The notes under the pieces: generated by a model
What the model saw: only the letters and a program-made list of their open reading frames with translations
What the model was told of the DNA's origin: nothing
Database searches by the model: none
Made by a program: the position numbers and the translations under genes
Part shown: in pieces, positions 8,729 to 18,278 of the stretch
How the letters are laid out: each line of letters opens with the position of its first letter
How positions within the stretch are numbered: the stretch's first letter is position 1
Source of the DNA: Nocardia sputorum
GTDB lineage: Bacteria > Actinomycetota > Actinomycetes > Mycobacteriales > Mycobacteriaceae
Reading direction: 5' to 3'
Assembly: GCF_027924405.1 (NCBI RefSeq)
Contig: NZ_AP026978.1
Span: forward strand, 4,216,001-4,280,000
DNA: 64,000 nucleotides

Positions 8729-8923
8729 TCAGACGCTCTCCTTGCGCGGCCACTCGACGCTGCGCGAGCGCGCGTACTCGTCCGGCGCGGCGTCATCTCC
8801 GTCCATGCCGTACTCGTAGTCGTACTCGTCCAACTCGGTACGACGGCGCGGATCCCACACCATCGCCACGGCCGACAGGGCCAGCAGTGCGATGACAATG
8901 GCCGCGATGACTACATAGAGCAA
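8729..8923 (-). CDS. Small single-pass membrane protein
   Basis: The strong ribosome-binding site AGGAGGG lies about ten bases before a TTG codon at 8921-8923. This gives a 64-residue protein starting LLYVVIAAIVIALLALSAVA, a single transmembrane helix right at the N-terminus. An acidic tyrosine-rich cytoplasmic segment (TELDEYDYEYGMDGDD) and a basic end follow. Longer frames add residues lacking a start signal. Such short N-anchored proteins are widespread in Nocardia-like genomes but have no known function. Confidence 0.55.
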   Translation of the reverse strand: MLYVVIAAIVIALLALSAVAMVWDPRRRTELDEYDYEYGMDGDDAAPDEYARSRSVEWPRKESV

Positions 8924-9335
8924 CGACTTCCACCCTCCTGAAGGAAAAAACCGAACAGCACACAGCCGTGCCGGATACTCAACGCGCACAGCTTCTTTCA
9001 CGCCGCAGGCATAGTACGGCGCGGCACTGGAAATCGGACATCCCGGCGCGGGTTACCGACGGGTCGGCATCGGATCCGGCCCCGGCGGCAGCGCCGACCG
9101 ATTCGACGGAAACTCCCCCGCGAACCCTCAGCGTCGCATAGGCTCAGCACCGTCCCGGTGGCTCCGGGACTTCCAGCGCGGCACCGGCATGCCCAAGCCG
9201 ACCGCGATCGCTGGTGGTAGCGGTGGGGTTCACCCGATTCGATGAACCTCGCCGTCCCCCATTTCCGGTGAAATCGTAGGGACATTCGCGCGGAATCACC
9301 CGCATCCGGCATCCTTCGAGCTACCGTCTTCGGTC
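8924..9335. other. Non-coding stretch of 412 bases
   Basis: Divergent promoter region between the small membrane protein (minus) and a small hypothetical protein (plus). It holds a short GTCCCGG/CCGGGAC hairpin at 9152-9170. A 104-codon minus-strand frame here is arginine/glycine-rich and judged non-coding. Confidence 0.35.
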
Positions 9336-9632
9336 ATGGACGACATCGAACTGCAGCCACCGACCGTCGCCTCCGCCAAGCAGACCGGACTGGTCCTGGA
9401 CATCGCCGCGCTCGACATCCACAACCCGCTCGCCCAGCCGGGCGAGATCACCTACCCGTACGTTCGCTGCACCGACCATCGGATCCTGCGGCTACCCGAG
9501 CCGTTGCACCGATGGGCCACCGAAACCATCGCGCTCAATCACAGCAAGCACGCCACCGGCGCCCTGCCGCTGTTCCCCGGGCAGGTCGAATTCGGCATCC
9601 TCGACGGCACCATGTACGCCGAAGTGCTCTGA
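9336..9632 (+). CDS. Hypothetical protein, 98 residues
   Basis: Starts MDDIELQPPTVASAKQTGLV and keeps typical codon bias through to the TGA. Composition is that of a compact soluble protein, with no signal peptide or transmembrane helix. The central segment YPYVRCTDHRILRLPEPLHR looks structured. No family recognised. It stands alone between two long non-coding stretches. Confidence 0.5.
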   Translation: MDDIELQPPTVASAKQTGLVLDIAALDIHNPLAQPGEITYPYVRCTDHRILRLPEPLHRWATETIALNHSKHATGALPLFPGQVEFGILDGTMYAEVL

Positions 9633-9988
9633 TCCGGATCCGCGACGAAAGCCCGGTCGACCCGGCCGGGCTCACCCGCGTTGTGGTGCCTCGCCGCCCC
9701 GGACGGATGCGAGGCCGCCGCGCCGCATCGCCAGTTCGTCGCCGGCATCGCCGAGGAGCGGCAGAGTCGCGGTATCGGACCGGCGGCGCCTGCCGCGACA
9801 GAGGCACCGTCACCGACGTGATCGGGTATGGGGATGATGCGCCTCCCAGCCCGGCGATCACGGCACGAAGCCCCTGGTGACTGCGTGGACCCGGTACGCC
9901 TGTGGCGCGGGTTGCGGGCACACGACACACTGGAGCCCGTGAATCGCATGTCAACCCGACGACGCCGCCGCGGATCGGACGGCCTGCC
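9633..9988. other. Non-coding stretch of 356 bases
   Basis: Upstream of the TerD-AIM24 gene. Frames crossing it are arginine-rich and unsupported. The long frame of the next gene extends back to 9902, but those residues lack TerD similarity. Nothing specific recognised. Confidence 0.35.
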
Positions 9989-11452
9989 GTGACCGACCTC
10001 GCCCGCGGTGAGAACCGCCCCGCGCCCGGCGATCGGCTGACGGTGACCGTCACCTGCTCGGCTCCCGTCGACGTATCGGCGCTGTTGCTGAACGCGGCGG
10101 GGCGGGTGCGCTCCGACGCCGACTTCGTCTTCTTCAATCAACCGGTCGCCCCCGGCGTCACCTACCGGCACGGCCAGGGCGCGGGCGATGTGGTGGACAT
10201 CCAGACCACGGCGCTGCCGGGCGACGTGGACCGCGTCGTCGTCACCGCGAGCCTGGACGGCAACGGCCCGCCCACCTTCGCGGCCGCGGGTTCGCTGCGC
10301 GCGACCATCGCCGCATCCTCCGGCACGCTGGCCTTCCCGATGACGGGCCTGAGCACCGAGACCGCCGTGGTGTGCGTGGAGATCTACCGTCGCGGCGGCG
10401 GATGGAAGGTGCGTGCGGTCGGTCAGGGGTACGACAACGGACTGGCCGGCATCGCAACGGCTTTCGGCGTGAACATCGATGACGAGCCGTCCCCGCCGCC
10501 CGCTCCGGCTCCGCCACCGGCACATCAACCGCCTCCGGCGTACCCACCAGCTCCCCCGCCGGCACATCAACCACCCCAGGCGTACCCATCGGCTCCGCCA
10601 CCGGCGTACCAGTCCGCGCCCCCGCCTTCCTACCCACCGCAACCGGCCTATTCCGCGCAGCCCGCCGCGGTGCCGCCACCACCGATGCCCTCACCTCAGC
10701 AAGGAGCACTGCCGATGCAGAGCGATCTGTTCGCCCCCAGCCACGCCGAAGTCACCGGCGCGGGCATCCAGAAGCAGGGCGGCAAGATGATCAAGGTGGC
10801 CGTCAGCGGCGAGGTCATGGCCCGCGCCGGATCGATGGTCGCCTACCAGGGCGATCTGCATTTCCAGGCGCTCGGTGCGGGCGGGATCGGCCGGGCGATC
10901 CAGCAGCGGTTGACCGGCGAGGGCGTGCCGCTGATGAAGGTGTCCGGGCACGGCGACCTGTTCGTCGCCAACGGCGCCGCCGACGTGCACACGATCGACT
11001 TGGACGGCACCGACGGCCTCACCATCAACGGCGCCAACGTACTGGCCTTCGATTCCACCTTGCGTTACGACATCCGGATGGTGCAGGGAGCCGCCGGCTT
11101 CGCCAGCAACGCCGGATTGTTCAACTGCGTCTTCACCGGCCGCGGCCGCATCGCCATCACCACGCACGGCACGCCGGTGGTACTCAATGTCGACCAGCCC
11201 ACCTATGCCGACCCGCAGGCGGCGGTCGCGTGGTCGTCGAGCCTGCAGACCGGCATCAAGCGCAACGATTCGTTCGGACTCGGCCGGCTGATGGGCCGCA
11301 GCACCGGCGAGGGCATGACGCTGTCGTTCTCCGGACGCGGTTTCGTCATCGTGCAGCCGTCGGAGCTGCCGCCCGGCGGGTTCGTCGGAGGCACCGGCGG
11401 CGGACAGGAAGCCGGCCAGAGCGGTGGCGTGCTGGGCGGTTTGTTCGGGTGA
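9989..11452 (+). CDS. TerD-domain / AIM24-domain fusion protein with proline-rich linker
   Basis: 487 residues from the GTG that begins (V)TDLARGENRP, the normal first strand of TerD domains. Residues 1-165 are TerD-like, with the calcium-site segment SDADFVFFNQP (about 50-60) and the C-terminal YDNGLAGIATAFGV. Residues about 167-235 are a Pro/Ala/Tyr-rich linker with repeated PPPAHQPP-type units. Residues about 236-470 form an AIM24-type beta-roll (GEVMARAGSMVAYQGDL, GKG-like repeats, VFTGRGRIAITTHGTPV). TerD proteins belong to tellurite/stress-response systems; AIM24 proteins are poorly understood. The fusion suggests a stress-linked scaffold, possibly membrane-associated. Confidence 0.8.
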   Translation: MTDLARGENRPAPGDRLTVTVTCSAPVDVSALLLNAAGRVRSDADFVFFNQPVAPGVTYRHGQGAGDVVDIQTTALPGDVDRVVVTASLDGNGPPTFAAAGSLRATIAASSGTLAFPMTGLSTETAVVCVEIYRRGGGWKVRAVGQGYDNGLAGIATAFGVNIDDEPSPPPAPAPPPAHQPPPAYPPAPPPAHQPPQAYPSAPPPAYQSAPPPSYPPQPAYSAQPAAVPPPPMPSPQQGALPMQSDLFAPSHAEVTGAGIQKQGGKMIKVAVSGEVMARAGSMVAYQGDLHFQALGAGGIGRAIQQRLTGEGVPLMKVSGHGDLFVANGAADVHTIDLDGTDGLTINGANVLAFDSTLRYDIRMVQGAAGFASNAGLFNCVFTGRGRIAITTHGTPVVLNVDQPTYADPQAAVAWSSSLQTGIKRNDSFGLGRLMGRSTGEGMTLSFSGRGFVIVQPSELPPGGFVGGTGGGQEAGQSGGVLGGLFG

Positions 11453-11472
11453 GGTGACGGCGACCGGCGCGG

Positions 11473-12906
11473 TCACGCCTGGAGCGAGACGAGTTCCACG
11501 ACGGTGATGTCCGACGGTGCGCCCACCCGCACCGGCGGACCCCACGCCCCGGCCCCCCGGGAGACGTACAACTGGGTGTCGCCGTACCGCTCCAACCCGG
11601 CGACGGTCGGATTCGCCAGGCCCGCAAGGTAATTGCCGGGCCAGAGCTGGCCGCCGTGGGTGTGGCCGGACAGCTGCAGGTCGACGCCGTGCGCGACCGC
11701 GTCATCGATCAGCACGGGCTGGTGCGCCAGCAGCACGGCGGCGCGGGCGCGGTCGCGGTCACCGAGCGCCTTGCCGAAGTCCGGGCCCTGCCCGGTTCGT
11801 TCGCCCTGCACGTCGTTGACGCCCGCGAGATCGAATCCGGGCAGTTCGGTGCGCGCGTTCGCGAGTAGGTGCATGCCGAGTTCCTGGACGTGCTGCACCC
11901 ACTGCTCGGCGCCGGAGAAGTACTCGTGGTTGCCGGTCACGAAGAACGCGCCGTAGCGGGCGCGCAGCCCGGCCAGCGGCTCGACGGCCGAGCGGAGATG
12001 CTCCACGCTGCCGTCCACCAGATCACCGACGACCGCGATGAGGTCTGGCCCGGTGTCGTTGACGGTCGCCACCACGCGCTCCGCGAAACCGCGTCCCAGG
12101 ATCGGGCCGAGATGCACGTCGCTGACCACCGCGATACGGAATCCGTCGGCCCCGCGCGGCAGCTTCGCCAGCGGCACCGCGACGCGCTTGACACTGGGTC
12201 CGTTCAGGACTCCGTGAGCGCCGACGCCGACGGTAGTCGCCGCGGCGGCGACAGCCGCGCCGCCGATCACCCGCGAGACGAAGACGCGACGCGGTAGCCG
12301 AGCGGGCGAGGACGCGGCCGTATCCGGCGAGCTCTCGGGTGTGAACCCGGTCCCCGCCCGGGACTCCGCCGCGGAACCGCCTCCCGCCGGCGACTCCGGC
12401 CCGGACCTGTCTCCTCTGGGGGCCTCCTGCACGCCCTCGCTTTCGACGGCAGGCTCCGCCCCGGAACCGCTTCCCACGCGAGACTCCTGGACGACAGCAC
12501 TTTCGAGGGCAGACTCCGAGGGGAAACCGATATCCGCACGAGAGTCCGGCTGCCGTACCGCTCGGCCCCGAACCGACCTGCGCAGCGCCAGGATCCGGAT
12601 CGGCTCGCCGATCGCCAGCGCCAGCAGGAGGTACACGAACAGCGCGCCCCACAGATAGCCGGGCCAGGCGATGATCCGGACCACCGCGAACGGCGCCGAC
12701 GCCAGCTCCGCCACCGTCGTCCCCAACAGCAGCAACGGACCCGCCAGCATGGTGGCGGTGCCGACCCGTCGCGCGCGTGTTCCCGCCGCGGTCGTGTCCC
12801 GCACGAGTCGCCGCCAGACATACCAGTGGGCGCCGACCACCGTGAGCACGACGACTCCCACGAGAACGAGCACGGCGACACCGATCAAAACAATTTTCAC
12901 GACCAC
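11473..12906 (-). CDS. Membrane-anchored metallophosphoesterase
   Basis: About 477 residues from a GTG with an AGAGAG site upstream; an in-frame ATG at 12942 is an alternative. An N-terminal membrane segment is followed by two or three more helices up to about residue 105. A long Ser/Glu/Gly-rich linker (about 130-200), another hydrophobic stretch, and a calcineurin-like phosphoesterase domain follow. All metal-binding motifs are present: DVHLG, GDLVDG, GNHEY and SGHTHGGQ. This is the architecture of YkuE/YaeI-like phosphodiesterases that act on membrane lipids or at the cell surface. Substrate unknown. Confidence 0.8.
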   Translation of the reverse strand: MVVKIVLIGVAVLVLVGVVVLTVVGAHWYVWRRLVRDTTAAGTRARRVGTATMLAGPLLLLGTTVAELASAPFAVVRIIAWPGYLWGALFVYLLLALAIGEPIRILALRRSVRGRAVRQPDSRADIGFPSESALESAVVQESRVGSGSGAEPAVESEGVQEAPRGDRSGPESPAGGGSAAESRAGTGFTPESSPDTAASSPARLPRRVFVSRVIGGAAVAAAATTVGVGAHGVLNGPSVKRVAVPLAKLPRGADGFRIAVVSDVHLGPILGRGFAERVVATVNDTGPDLIAVVGDLVDGSVEHLRSAVEPLAGLRARYGAFFVTGNHEYFSGAEQWVQHVQELGMHLLANARTELPGFDLAGVNDVQGERTGQGPDFGKALGDRDRARAAVLLAHQPVLIDDAVAHGVDLQLSGHTHGGQLWPGNYLAGLANPTVAGLERYGDTQLYVSRGAGAWGPPVRVGAPSDITVVELVSLQA

Positions 12907-12995
12907 GCGGCACTCTCTGTGAACATTCGGCTTGCGCCGCATCAACTTACGTCACGGCGCAGGCCGCGCACGGGATACGGACTTCCCGCGGCCGG

Positions 12996-13508
12996 TTATT
13001 CCGTCCGTTCCAGCACGCCGCGCAGAAACGCGGCTTGACCCGCGTGCTGCAGATCGTCGGAGATCACGCTGACCAGCCGCACACCCAGCGTCACCGGTGG
13101 GTCCCATCGGGTGTCGACGACGCGGTCCAGGTCGCCGTCCCGCAGTGCCCGGACGAAGCGCAGCGTCTGGTCGTGCACCGCGTCGTAGTACCCCGCGAGC
13201 AACTCGGCCGAGGCCTGGACGACCGCCACATCGGCGGGGCGGTCACCGTAACCGGTCGCCCCTTTGTCGAGCGGCAGGCCGAAGCGCTCGTACCAGCCCT
13301 GCGCGGTCCAGACCTGCTCGAGGCCGGCCACATCCGCGATGTGATCGTCCTGCACGCGGGTCAAGTGCCAGATCAGCCAGGCGATCGAGTTGGCGCCCGG
13401 ATCGACCCGGTGGGCGAGGGCGTCCTCCCCCAGCCCGTCGACGGCTTCGTGCACCACCTCCTTGATCCGCTCGTAGGCGTCGGTCAGCACATCGGCACTG
13501 GTAGCCAT
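12996..13508 (-). CDS. DinB/DUF664-family protein, mycothiol-transferase-like
   Basis: 170 residues; the ATG is preceded by AAAAGGAG. A four-helix DinB-fold protein with the metal-binding histidine pattern of the group: SIAWLIWHLTRVQDDHI near residues 40-56 and DDLQHAGQAAFLRG near the end. In mycolic actinobacteria, some DUF664 proteins are mycothiol S-transferases. That function is inferred from the family only. Confidence 0.72.
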   Translation of the reverse strand: MATSADVLTDAYERIKEVVHEAVDGLGEDALAHRVDPGANSIAWLIWHLTRVQDDHIADVAGLEQVWTAQGWYERFGLPLDKGATGYGDRPADVAVVQASAELLAGYYDAVHDQTLRFVRALRDGDLDRVVDTRWDPPVTLGVRLVSVISDDLQHAGQAAFLRGVLERTE

Positions 13509-13722
13509 CGGTCGACTCCTTTTCGAATGGTCCGCTGCCCAGACGCTACCGAGCACGCCTGCCCGGCACGAGCGGCGACGTGCCGACCGGAGAAATCTCG
13601 CACGATCGAACCACATTGAATGTGCCGTTATTCAACGGTACGATATGCATCGGTGAGATTGGTCGATGGCCATCGAATCGGTCACCGACCGGACGAAGAC
13701 GTACCGAAGTGAGGAAGTACCG

Positions 13723-14067
13723 ATGATGCACGACGCCGACACCGGCCGCGCCCGGCAGGCGGTTGTCCGCCTGGCGATGATCGCCGCACTCGCACTGACG
13801 CCCGTCGCCGCGGTCGCCGCGCCCGCGGTCGCCGCTCCTGCGGTGGCCCAGCAGCCTGCCGTCACTCAGACGAGCCAGGCAGAGGAGATCCACGGCGGCT
13901 GGCACCGCCACGGCGGGTGGGGCCGCCACGGTTACGGCGGCTGGGGCGGCTACGGCGGCTGGGGCGGCTACGGCTACTGGGGTAGTCCGTTCGGCTACTG
14001 GGGCGGCCCGTTCGGCGCCTGGCCGGGCATCGCCTGGCTGCTGCCCGGCACCGGAAGCGCGTTCTGA
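13723..14067 (+). CDS. Small secreted Gly/Trp/Tyr-rich protein
   Basis: 114 residues from ATG 13723 (a second ATG follows at once), with GAGGAAG just upstream. Residues 1-45 are a signal peptide (RLAMIAALALTPVAAVAAPA). The mature part begins with a polar stretch, then repeats such as HGGWGRHGYGGWGGYGGWGG, ending in hydrophobic PGIAWLLPGTGSAF. The composition resembles low-complexity surface or antimicrobial-like peptides, but no family is recognised. It is monocistronic. Confidence 0.6.
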   Translation: MMHDADTGRARQAVVRLAMIAALALTPVAAVAAPAVAAPAVAQQPAVTQTSQAEEIHGGWHRHGGWGRHGYGGWGGYGGWGGYGYWGSPFGYWGGPFGAWPGIAWLLPGTGSAF

Positions 14068-14651
14068 CCAGAAAGGTTCTCGCACAGTCCGCCAGGTGAT
14101 CTCCGGCTCCGCGCGATCGTTCCGGCACGCGATCGCGGTTGCGCCCACACGCGGGGCGATCCCGGAATCACCTGGCTTCTGGCGGGTTCCGGTACCGAGG
14201 TAGGAACCGGAACCGACCCCCGTCACGAGTGCCGCAACCCCACAGCGGTCGCTGATCACCTTCCCGCGCAAAGCGACCCCCAGCAGGAGAGCCGAGCGCC
14301 CTCCGCCCGAATCGAGCCGGGGCGCTCTCAGCGTCCCCACAGCGCTGGTCTATCGAAGACGCGCCGATTCGTACCGCCGTCCTGGCAATTTGGATAATTC
14401 CGTGCGCACTGCCGGTCTAATTCCGGGATCAGCTAACGCAATTCAGCACACATTCCGCAATCCGCTGGAATCGGACAACGAAACTACCGCTGCGAGTGCG
14501 CAATTCAGCCATGTCCGCAGCGCTATTTTCCGTGAAATTCGCAGAACGATTGCTTCGAGAAAGCGCTGCGGCCAGAATGGGTGGGGCCGACAACCGGCAT
14601 CTTGGGGATCCGTCGGCACTCGTGGCCGACACGACTAAGTGGGGAAATACG
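14068..14651. other. Non-coding stretch of 584 bases with a hairpin and an AT-richer promoter-like zone
   Basis: A hairpin GGTTCCGGT (14185-14193) / ACCGGAACC (14206-14214), 118 bp after the secreted Gly/Trp protein, could terminate it. From about 14380 the DNA becomes noticeably less GC-rich, with a GGATAATTCC word at 14392-14401 that resembles a -10 box. This zone probably carries the promoter and leader of the next gene. A short 82-codon frame at 14390 lacks coding bias. Confidence 0.4.
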
Positions 14652-15206
14652 ATGAGAGTCAACAGATTCGCCGCAACCGCCCTGCTCGCGGTCGGGGCCA
14701 CCGGAATAGCGACGGGCGTCGCGCACGCCCAGCCCGCGGCACCCGCGCAGGTCAGCGTGCACGGCGTCGAGCAGGGACTCGGTTTCACCTCGGCTCCCGC
14801 CGCCGACGGCACCGGGGTGGTCACCACCCTGGACGCGGGCAGCTTCGCGTTGACGACCGACGCGACGGCGGTCGAGCTGCGCAACGAAGCGGGACAGGTC
14901 GTCGCGACCCTGCCCCTGGCGTTCCAGGCCTCCGGCGCGGCGCACGGGCTGGCGCCGGCCATCTCCGATTCCGGACGCACCCTCACGGTGACGCCGGTGG
15001 GCTCGCCCGCCGCGACCGAGCGCCTGAACCAGTTCGTCGGCGAGGACGACACGCTCGCGCGCAAGCAGTACAACGCCGGTATCGGCGCGCTCATCGGCGC
15101 GGGGATCGGCGCCGTGATCGGCTTCTTCCTCGGCGGGGTCGGCGCGCTGGTCACCATTCCGATCGGCGCGGGCATCGGGGCGCTGATCGGGTTCTCCACG
15201 CCGTAA
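14652..15206 (+). CDS. Secreted protein with glycine-rich hydrophobic C-terminus (Nocardia DUF8020-like)
   Basis: 184 residues. A signal peptide (residues 1-26, cut after VAHA) precedes a domain of about 105 residues starting APAQVSVHGVEQGLGF. The last 50 residues are alternating Gly/Ala/Ile segments (IGALIGAGIGAVIGFFLGG) typical of glycine-zipper membrane-inserting helices. Proteins of this layout are frequent in Nocardia and are named only by DUF numbers. The start is the first ATG before a proper signal peptide. Confidence 0.65.
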   Translation: MRVNRFAATALLAVGATGIATGVAHAQPAAPAQVSVHGVEQGLGFTSAPAADGTGVVTTLDAGSFALTTDATAVELRNEAGQVVATLPLAFQASGAAHGLAPAISDSGRTLTVTPVGSPAATERLNQFVGEDDTLARKQYNAGIGALIGAGIGAVIGFFLGGVGALVTIPIGAGIGALIGFSTP

Positions 15207-15451
15207 TCGGCCGGGGCGGTGTGCGGCCGCCGCGAGACGACCGCACACCGCTCGCCGGTCGCACGGCCGTTGCTTCCGGGCAGGTACACGCTTCCTACGC
15301 CTCGCGGCCGCGACGGACGCGGCGATCCGACCGTCTTCGGCCGATTCGTCCAGGCCCGTAGCGCGCACGCCGAAACGGAATGCCCGGCCGTGCGCTGGGG
15401 CATGATGAGAGGGCACGAAGACGATCGGAGCGAAGACACAGGATCCGCGAG

Positions 15452-16654
15452 ATGGCACAGCGTAGTTCCCTCTCGCAGCGACGCGCTGCACTGGAACAAG
15501 AGTGGTCCCGATGGATACCCGCCGGGACACCGCAGGGTGATTCCGCGCTGCGCAGCGAGGTGGCGCAATCGTGGCTGCGGTCGCTGCGCACCGTCGACCC
15601 GGCCTGCGAGCACGCGCCTCTCGCCGAAGCCGACGTGGCCGCCCGCTGGGCCGAATCCCCCTTGCGCACCCCGGTTTCAGAGCTGACCGATCAATTGCGC
15701 GACATCACCGAAGGCGCGGGCTACGTCGCGGCGATCACCGACGAGACCGGCACCATCCTGTGGTCGCACGGCGGTCCGGTCATGCGGCGCCGCGCCGAAC
15801 AGGTGAACTTCGCGCCGGGCGGCCGCTGGGACGAGGCGCACATGGGCACCAACGCGCTGTCGCTGGCGTTGCGCACCGAACGGCCGCACACCGTGTTCTC
15901 CGCCGAACACTTGGTCGCGGCTCTGCACGGCTGGGTCTGTTACTGCGCCCCGATCCGCGCCGCGAACGGCCGCCAACTGGGCGTGCTCGACCTGTCCACC
16001 ACCTGGGACCGCGCGCACCCGCTGGCCATGTCCACCGCACGCACGCTGGTCACCGCCATCGAAACCAAGCTGCAGCACCGCATGACCGCGCCGGGAGTCC
16101 GGCTGACCTGCCTCGGCGCCGCCCGCCTCGTCCGCGACGGCGCGCCCGTGCGGCTGCGCCCCAGACAACTCGAGATCCTGACGCTGCTGGCACTCGAGCC
16201 CGAGGGATTCACCCACGAACGCCTGCATTTCGCGGTGTACGGCGACCGGCCGGTCGGCGCGAGCACGCTCAAATCGGAGATGTCCTACCTGCGGCGCGCC
16301 ACCGGCGGCGACATCACCAGCCGGGTCTATCAGCTGGTGAGCCCGCTGTCCTGCGACGCCGTGGACGTGCTCGCGGCGCTCGAAGCGGGCGACACCGCCA
16401 CGGCCGTCGAGTTGTATCGCGGGCCACTGCTGCCGGACTCGGATACGCCGGGGATCGTGCAATGGCGCGAGTATCTGGAGGTCGGCGTGCGCACCGCGGT
16501 GCTGGCCGGCGGGAACGTCGAGCACGCGCTGCGCTACGGCGAGCGTGCGCCGCACGACGTCGAGGTGCACGAACACGCGCTGGGCCTGCTCCCCGCGGGC
16601 GACGGTCGGCGTGCGCTCGCGGCCGCGCGGCTGCACGCCGCGCTGCGTGACTGA
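15452..16654 (+). CDS. GAF-domain transcriptional regulator next to aldehyde dehydrogenase
   Basis: 400 residues from ATG 15452. An N-terminal helical region and a GAF-like sensor (about 70-195, with [15 protein letters not shown] and [19 protein letters not shown]) resemble the sensor part of AcoR-type regulators. A C-terminal winged-helix region (about 215-290, [20 protein letters not shown]) replaces the AAA+ domain, and the last part is helical. In actinobacteria this regulator type sits directly before aldehyde dehydrogenase genes, as here (106 bp), and presumably controls them. Effector unknown. Confidence 0.75.
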   Translation: MAQRSSLSQRRAALEQEWSRWIPAGTPQGDSALRSEVAQSWLRSLRTVDPACEHAPLAEADVAARWAESPLRTPVSELTDQLRDITEGAGYVAAITDETGTILWSHGGPVMRRRAEQVNFAPGGRWDEAHMGTNALSLALRTERPHTVFSAEHLVAALHGWVCYCAPIRAANGRQLGVLDLSTTWDRAHPLAMSTARTLVTAIETKLQHRMTAPGVRLTCLGAARLVRDGAPVRLRPRQLEILTLLALEPEGFTHERLHFAVYGDRPVGASTLKSEMSYLRRATGGDITSRVYQLVSPLSCDAVDVLAALEAGDTATAVELYRGPLLPDSDTPGIVQWREYLEVGVRTAVLAGGNVEHALRYGERAPHDVEVHEHALGLLPAGDGRRALAAARLHAALRD

Positions 16655-16760
16655 GCGCGCGCGCCTCAACGTTTCGTCAACCCTCGCCCGGCATAGTGAC
16701 CCGCATCACGGCCGTCGCGCCGTGTGCATCAGGTCCGCAACCAGCGAGGAGTCACCCGCC

Positions 16761-18278
16761 ATGAGCTACGCGAAGCCGGGAACCGAGGGCAGCGTCGTCG
16801 AATTCGCCACGCGCTACGACAACTTCATCGGCGGTGCGTGGACCGCCCCGGTCGAAGGCCGCTATTTCGAGAATCCCTCCCCGGTGGACGGCCAGACCTT
16901 CTGCGAGGTGGCGCGGTCCTCCGCCGCCGACATCGAGCTGGCCTTGGACGCCGCGCACCGGGCGGCCGACGCGTGGGGCGCCACATCGACCACCGAGCGC
17001 GCCAACATCCTCAACAAGATCGCCGACCGGATCGAGGACAACCTCGAGGCACTGGCGGTGGCCGAGACCTGGGAGAACGGCAAGCCGGTCCGCGAGACGC
17101 TGGCCGCCGACCTGCCGCTGGCCGTCGATCACTTCCGCTATTTCGCCGGGGCGGTCCGCGCCCAGGAAGGCGGCATCAGCGAGATCGATGCCGACACCAT
17201 CGCCTATCACTTCCACGAACCACTCGGCGTCGTCGGGCAGATCATCCCCTGGAACTTCCCGATCCTGATGGCCGCATGGAAGCTCGCGCCCGCCCTCGCC
17301 GCGGGAAACGCGGTGGTGCTCAAGCCCGCCGAGCAGACCCCGGCCTCGATCCTGAAGGTCGTCGAACTCATCGCCGATCTGCTGCCCGCGGGTGTGCTCA
17401 ACGTGGTCAACGGCTTCGGCGTCGAGGCGGGCAAGCCGCTGGCGGCCAGCCCGCGCGTGGCCAAGGTCGCCTTCACCGGCGAGACCACCACCGGCAGGCT
17501 GATCATGCAGTACGCCAGCGAGAACATCATCCCGGTGACGCTCGAGCTGGGCGGCAAGAGCCCGAACATCTTCCTGCCCGACGTGATGGCCGCCGACGAC
17601 GCCTTCCTCGACAAGGCGGTGGAGGGCTTCGTGATGTTCGCGCTCAACCAGGGCGAGGTGTGCACCTGTCCGTCCCGCGCGTTGATCCATTCCTCCATCT
17701 ACGACGAGTTCATCGCCCGGTGCGTCGAACGGACCAAAGCCATCCGCAGCGGCAACCCGCTCGACGAGGCCACCATGATCGGCGCGCAGGCCAGCAACGA
17801 CCAGTTCGAGAAAATCCTGTCCTACATCGATATCGGCCGCCAGGAAGGCGCCGAGGTGCTCACCGGCGGCGGCCCGCGCAAGGTCGACGAGTTCCCCGGC
17901 GGCTTCTACGTCGAGCCGACGATCTTCTCCGGCCGCAACGACATGCGCATCTTCCAGGAGGAGATCTTCGGACCGGTGGTGTCGGTGACCACGTTCGACT
18001 CCGTCGACGAGGCGCTGAAGATCGCCAACGACACCCTCTACGGGCTCGGCGCCGGCGTGTGGACCCGCGACATCAACGCCGCCTATCGCCTGGGCCGCCA
18101 GATCAAGGCGGGGCGGGTGTGGACCAACTGCTACCACGCCTACCCCGCGCACGCGGCCTTCGGCGGCTACAAGAAGTCCGGCATCGGACGCGAGAACCAC
18201 CGCATGATGCTCGACCACTACCAGCAGACGAAGAACCTGCTCGTCAGCTACTCGCCGGACAAGCTCGGATTCTTCTGA
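16761..18278 (+). CDS. NAD-dependent aldehyde dehydrogenase (ExaC/AcoD type)
   Basis: 505 residues; ATG with GAGGAG upstream. The complete aldehyde dehydrogenase fold is present: the [19 protein letters not shown] loop, general base Glu262 in LELGGKSPN and nucleophile Cys301 in [10 protein letters not shown]. The C-terminal [13 protein letters not shown] is also present. The pairing with a GAF regulator upstream and a DUF779 gene overlapping downstream is the usual arrangement for acetaldehyde/alcohol-derived aldehyde dehydrogenases (ExaC, AcoD). The TGA overlaps the next ATG by one base, indicating translational coupling. Confidence 0.92.
   Translation: MSYAKPGTEGSVVEFATRYDNFIGGAWTAPVEGRYFENPSPVDGQTFCEVARSSAADIELALDAAHRAADAWGATSTTERANILNKIADRIEDNLEALAVAETWENGKPVRETLAADLPLAVDHFRYFAGAVRAQEGGISEIDADTIAYHFHEPLGVVGQIIPWNFPILMAAWKLAPALAAGNAVVLKPAEQTPASILKVVELIADLLPAGVLNVVNGFGVEAGKPLAASPRVAKVAFTGETTTGRLIMQYASENIIPVTLELGGKSPNIFLPDVMAADDAFLDKAVEGFVMFALNQGEVCTCPSRALIHSSIYDEFIARCVERTKAIRSGNPLDEATMIGAQASNDQFEKILSYIDIGRQEGAEVLTGGGPRKVDEFPGGFYVEPTIFSGRNDMRIFQEEIFGPVVSVTTFDSVDEALKIANDTLYGLGAGVWTRDINAAYRLGRQIKAGRVWTNCYHAYPAHAAFGGYKKSGIGRENHRMMLDHYQQTKNLLVSYSPDKLGFF

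Noticed and set aside
8998..9312. 104-codon minus-strand frame
   Set aside because: It is Arg/Gly-rich, with no start signal and no resemblance to known proteins.
14390..14638. 82-codon frame MDNSVRTAGLIPG
   Set aside because: No ribosome-binding site and codon use typical of the AT-richer leader rather than of coding DNA here.
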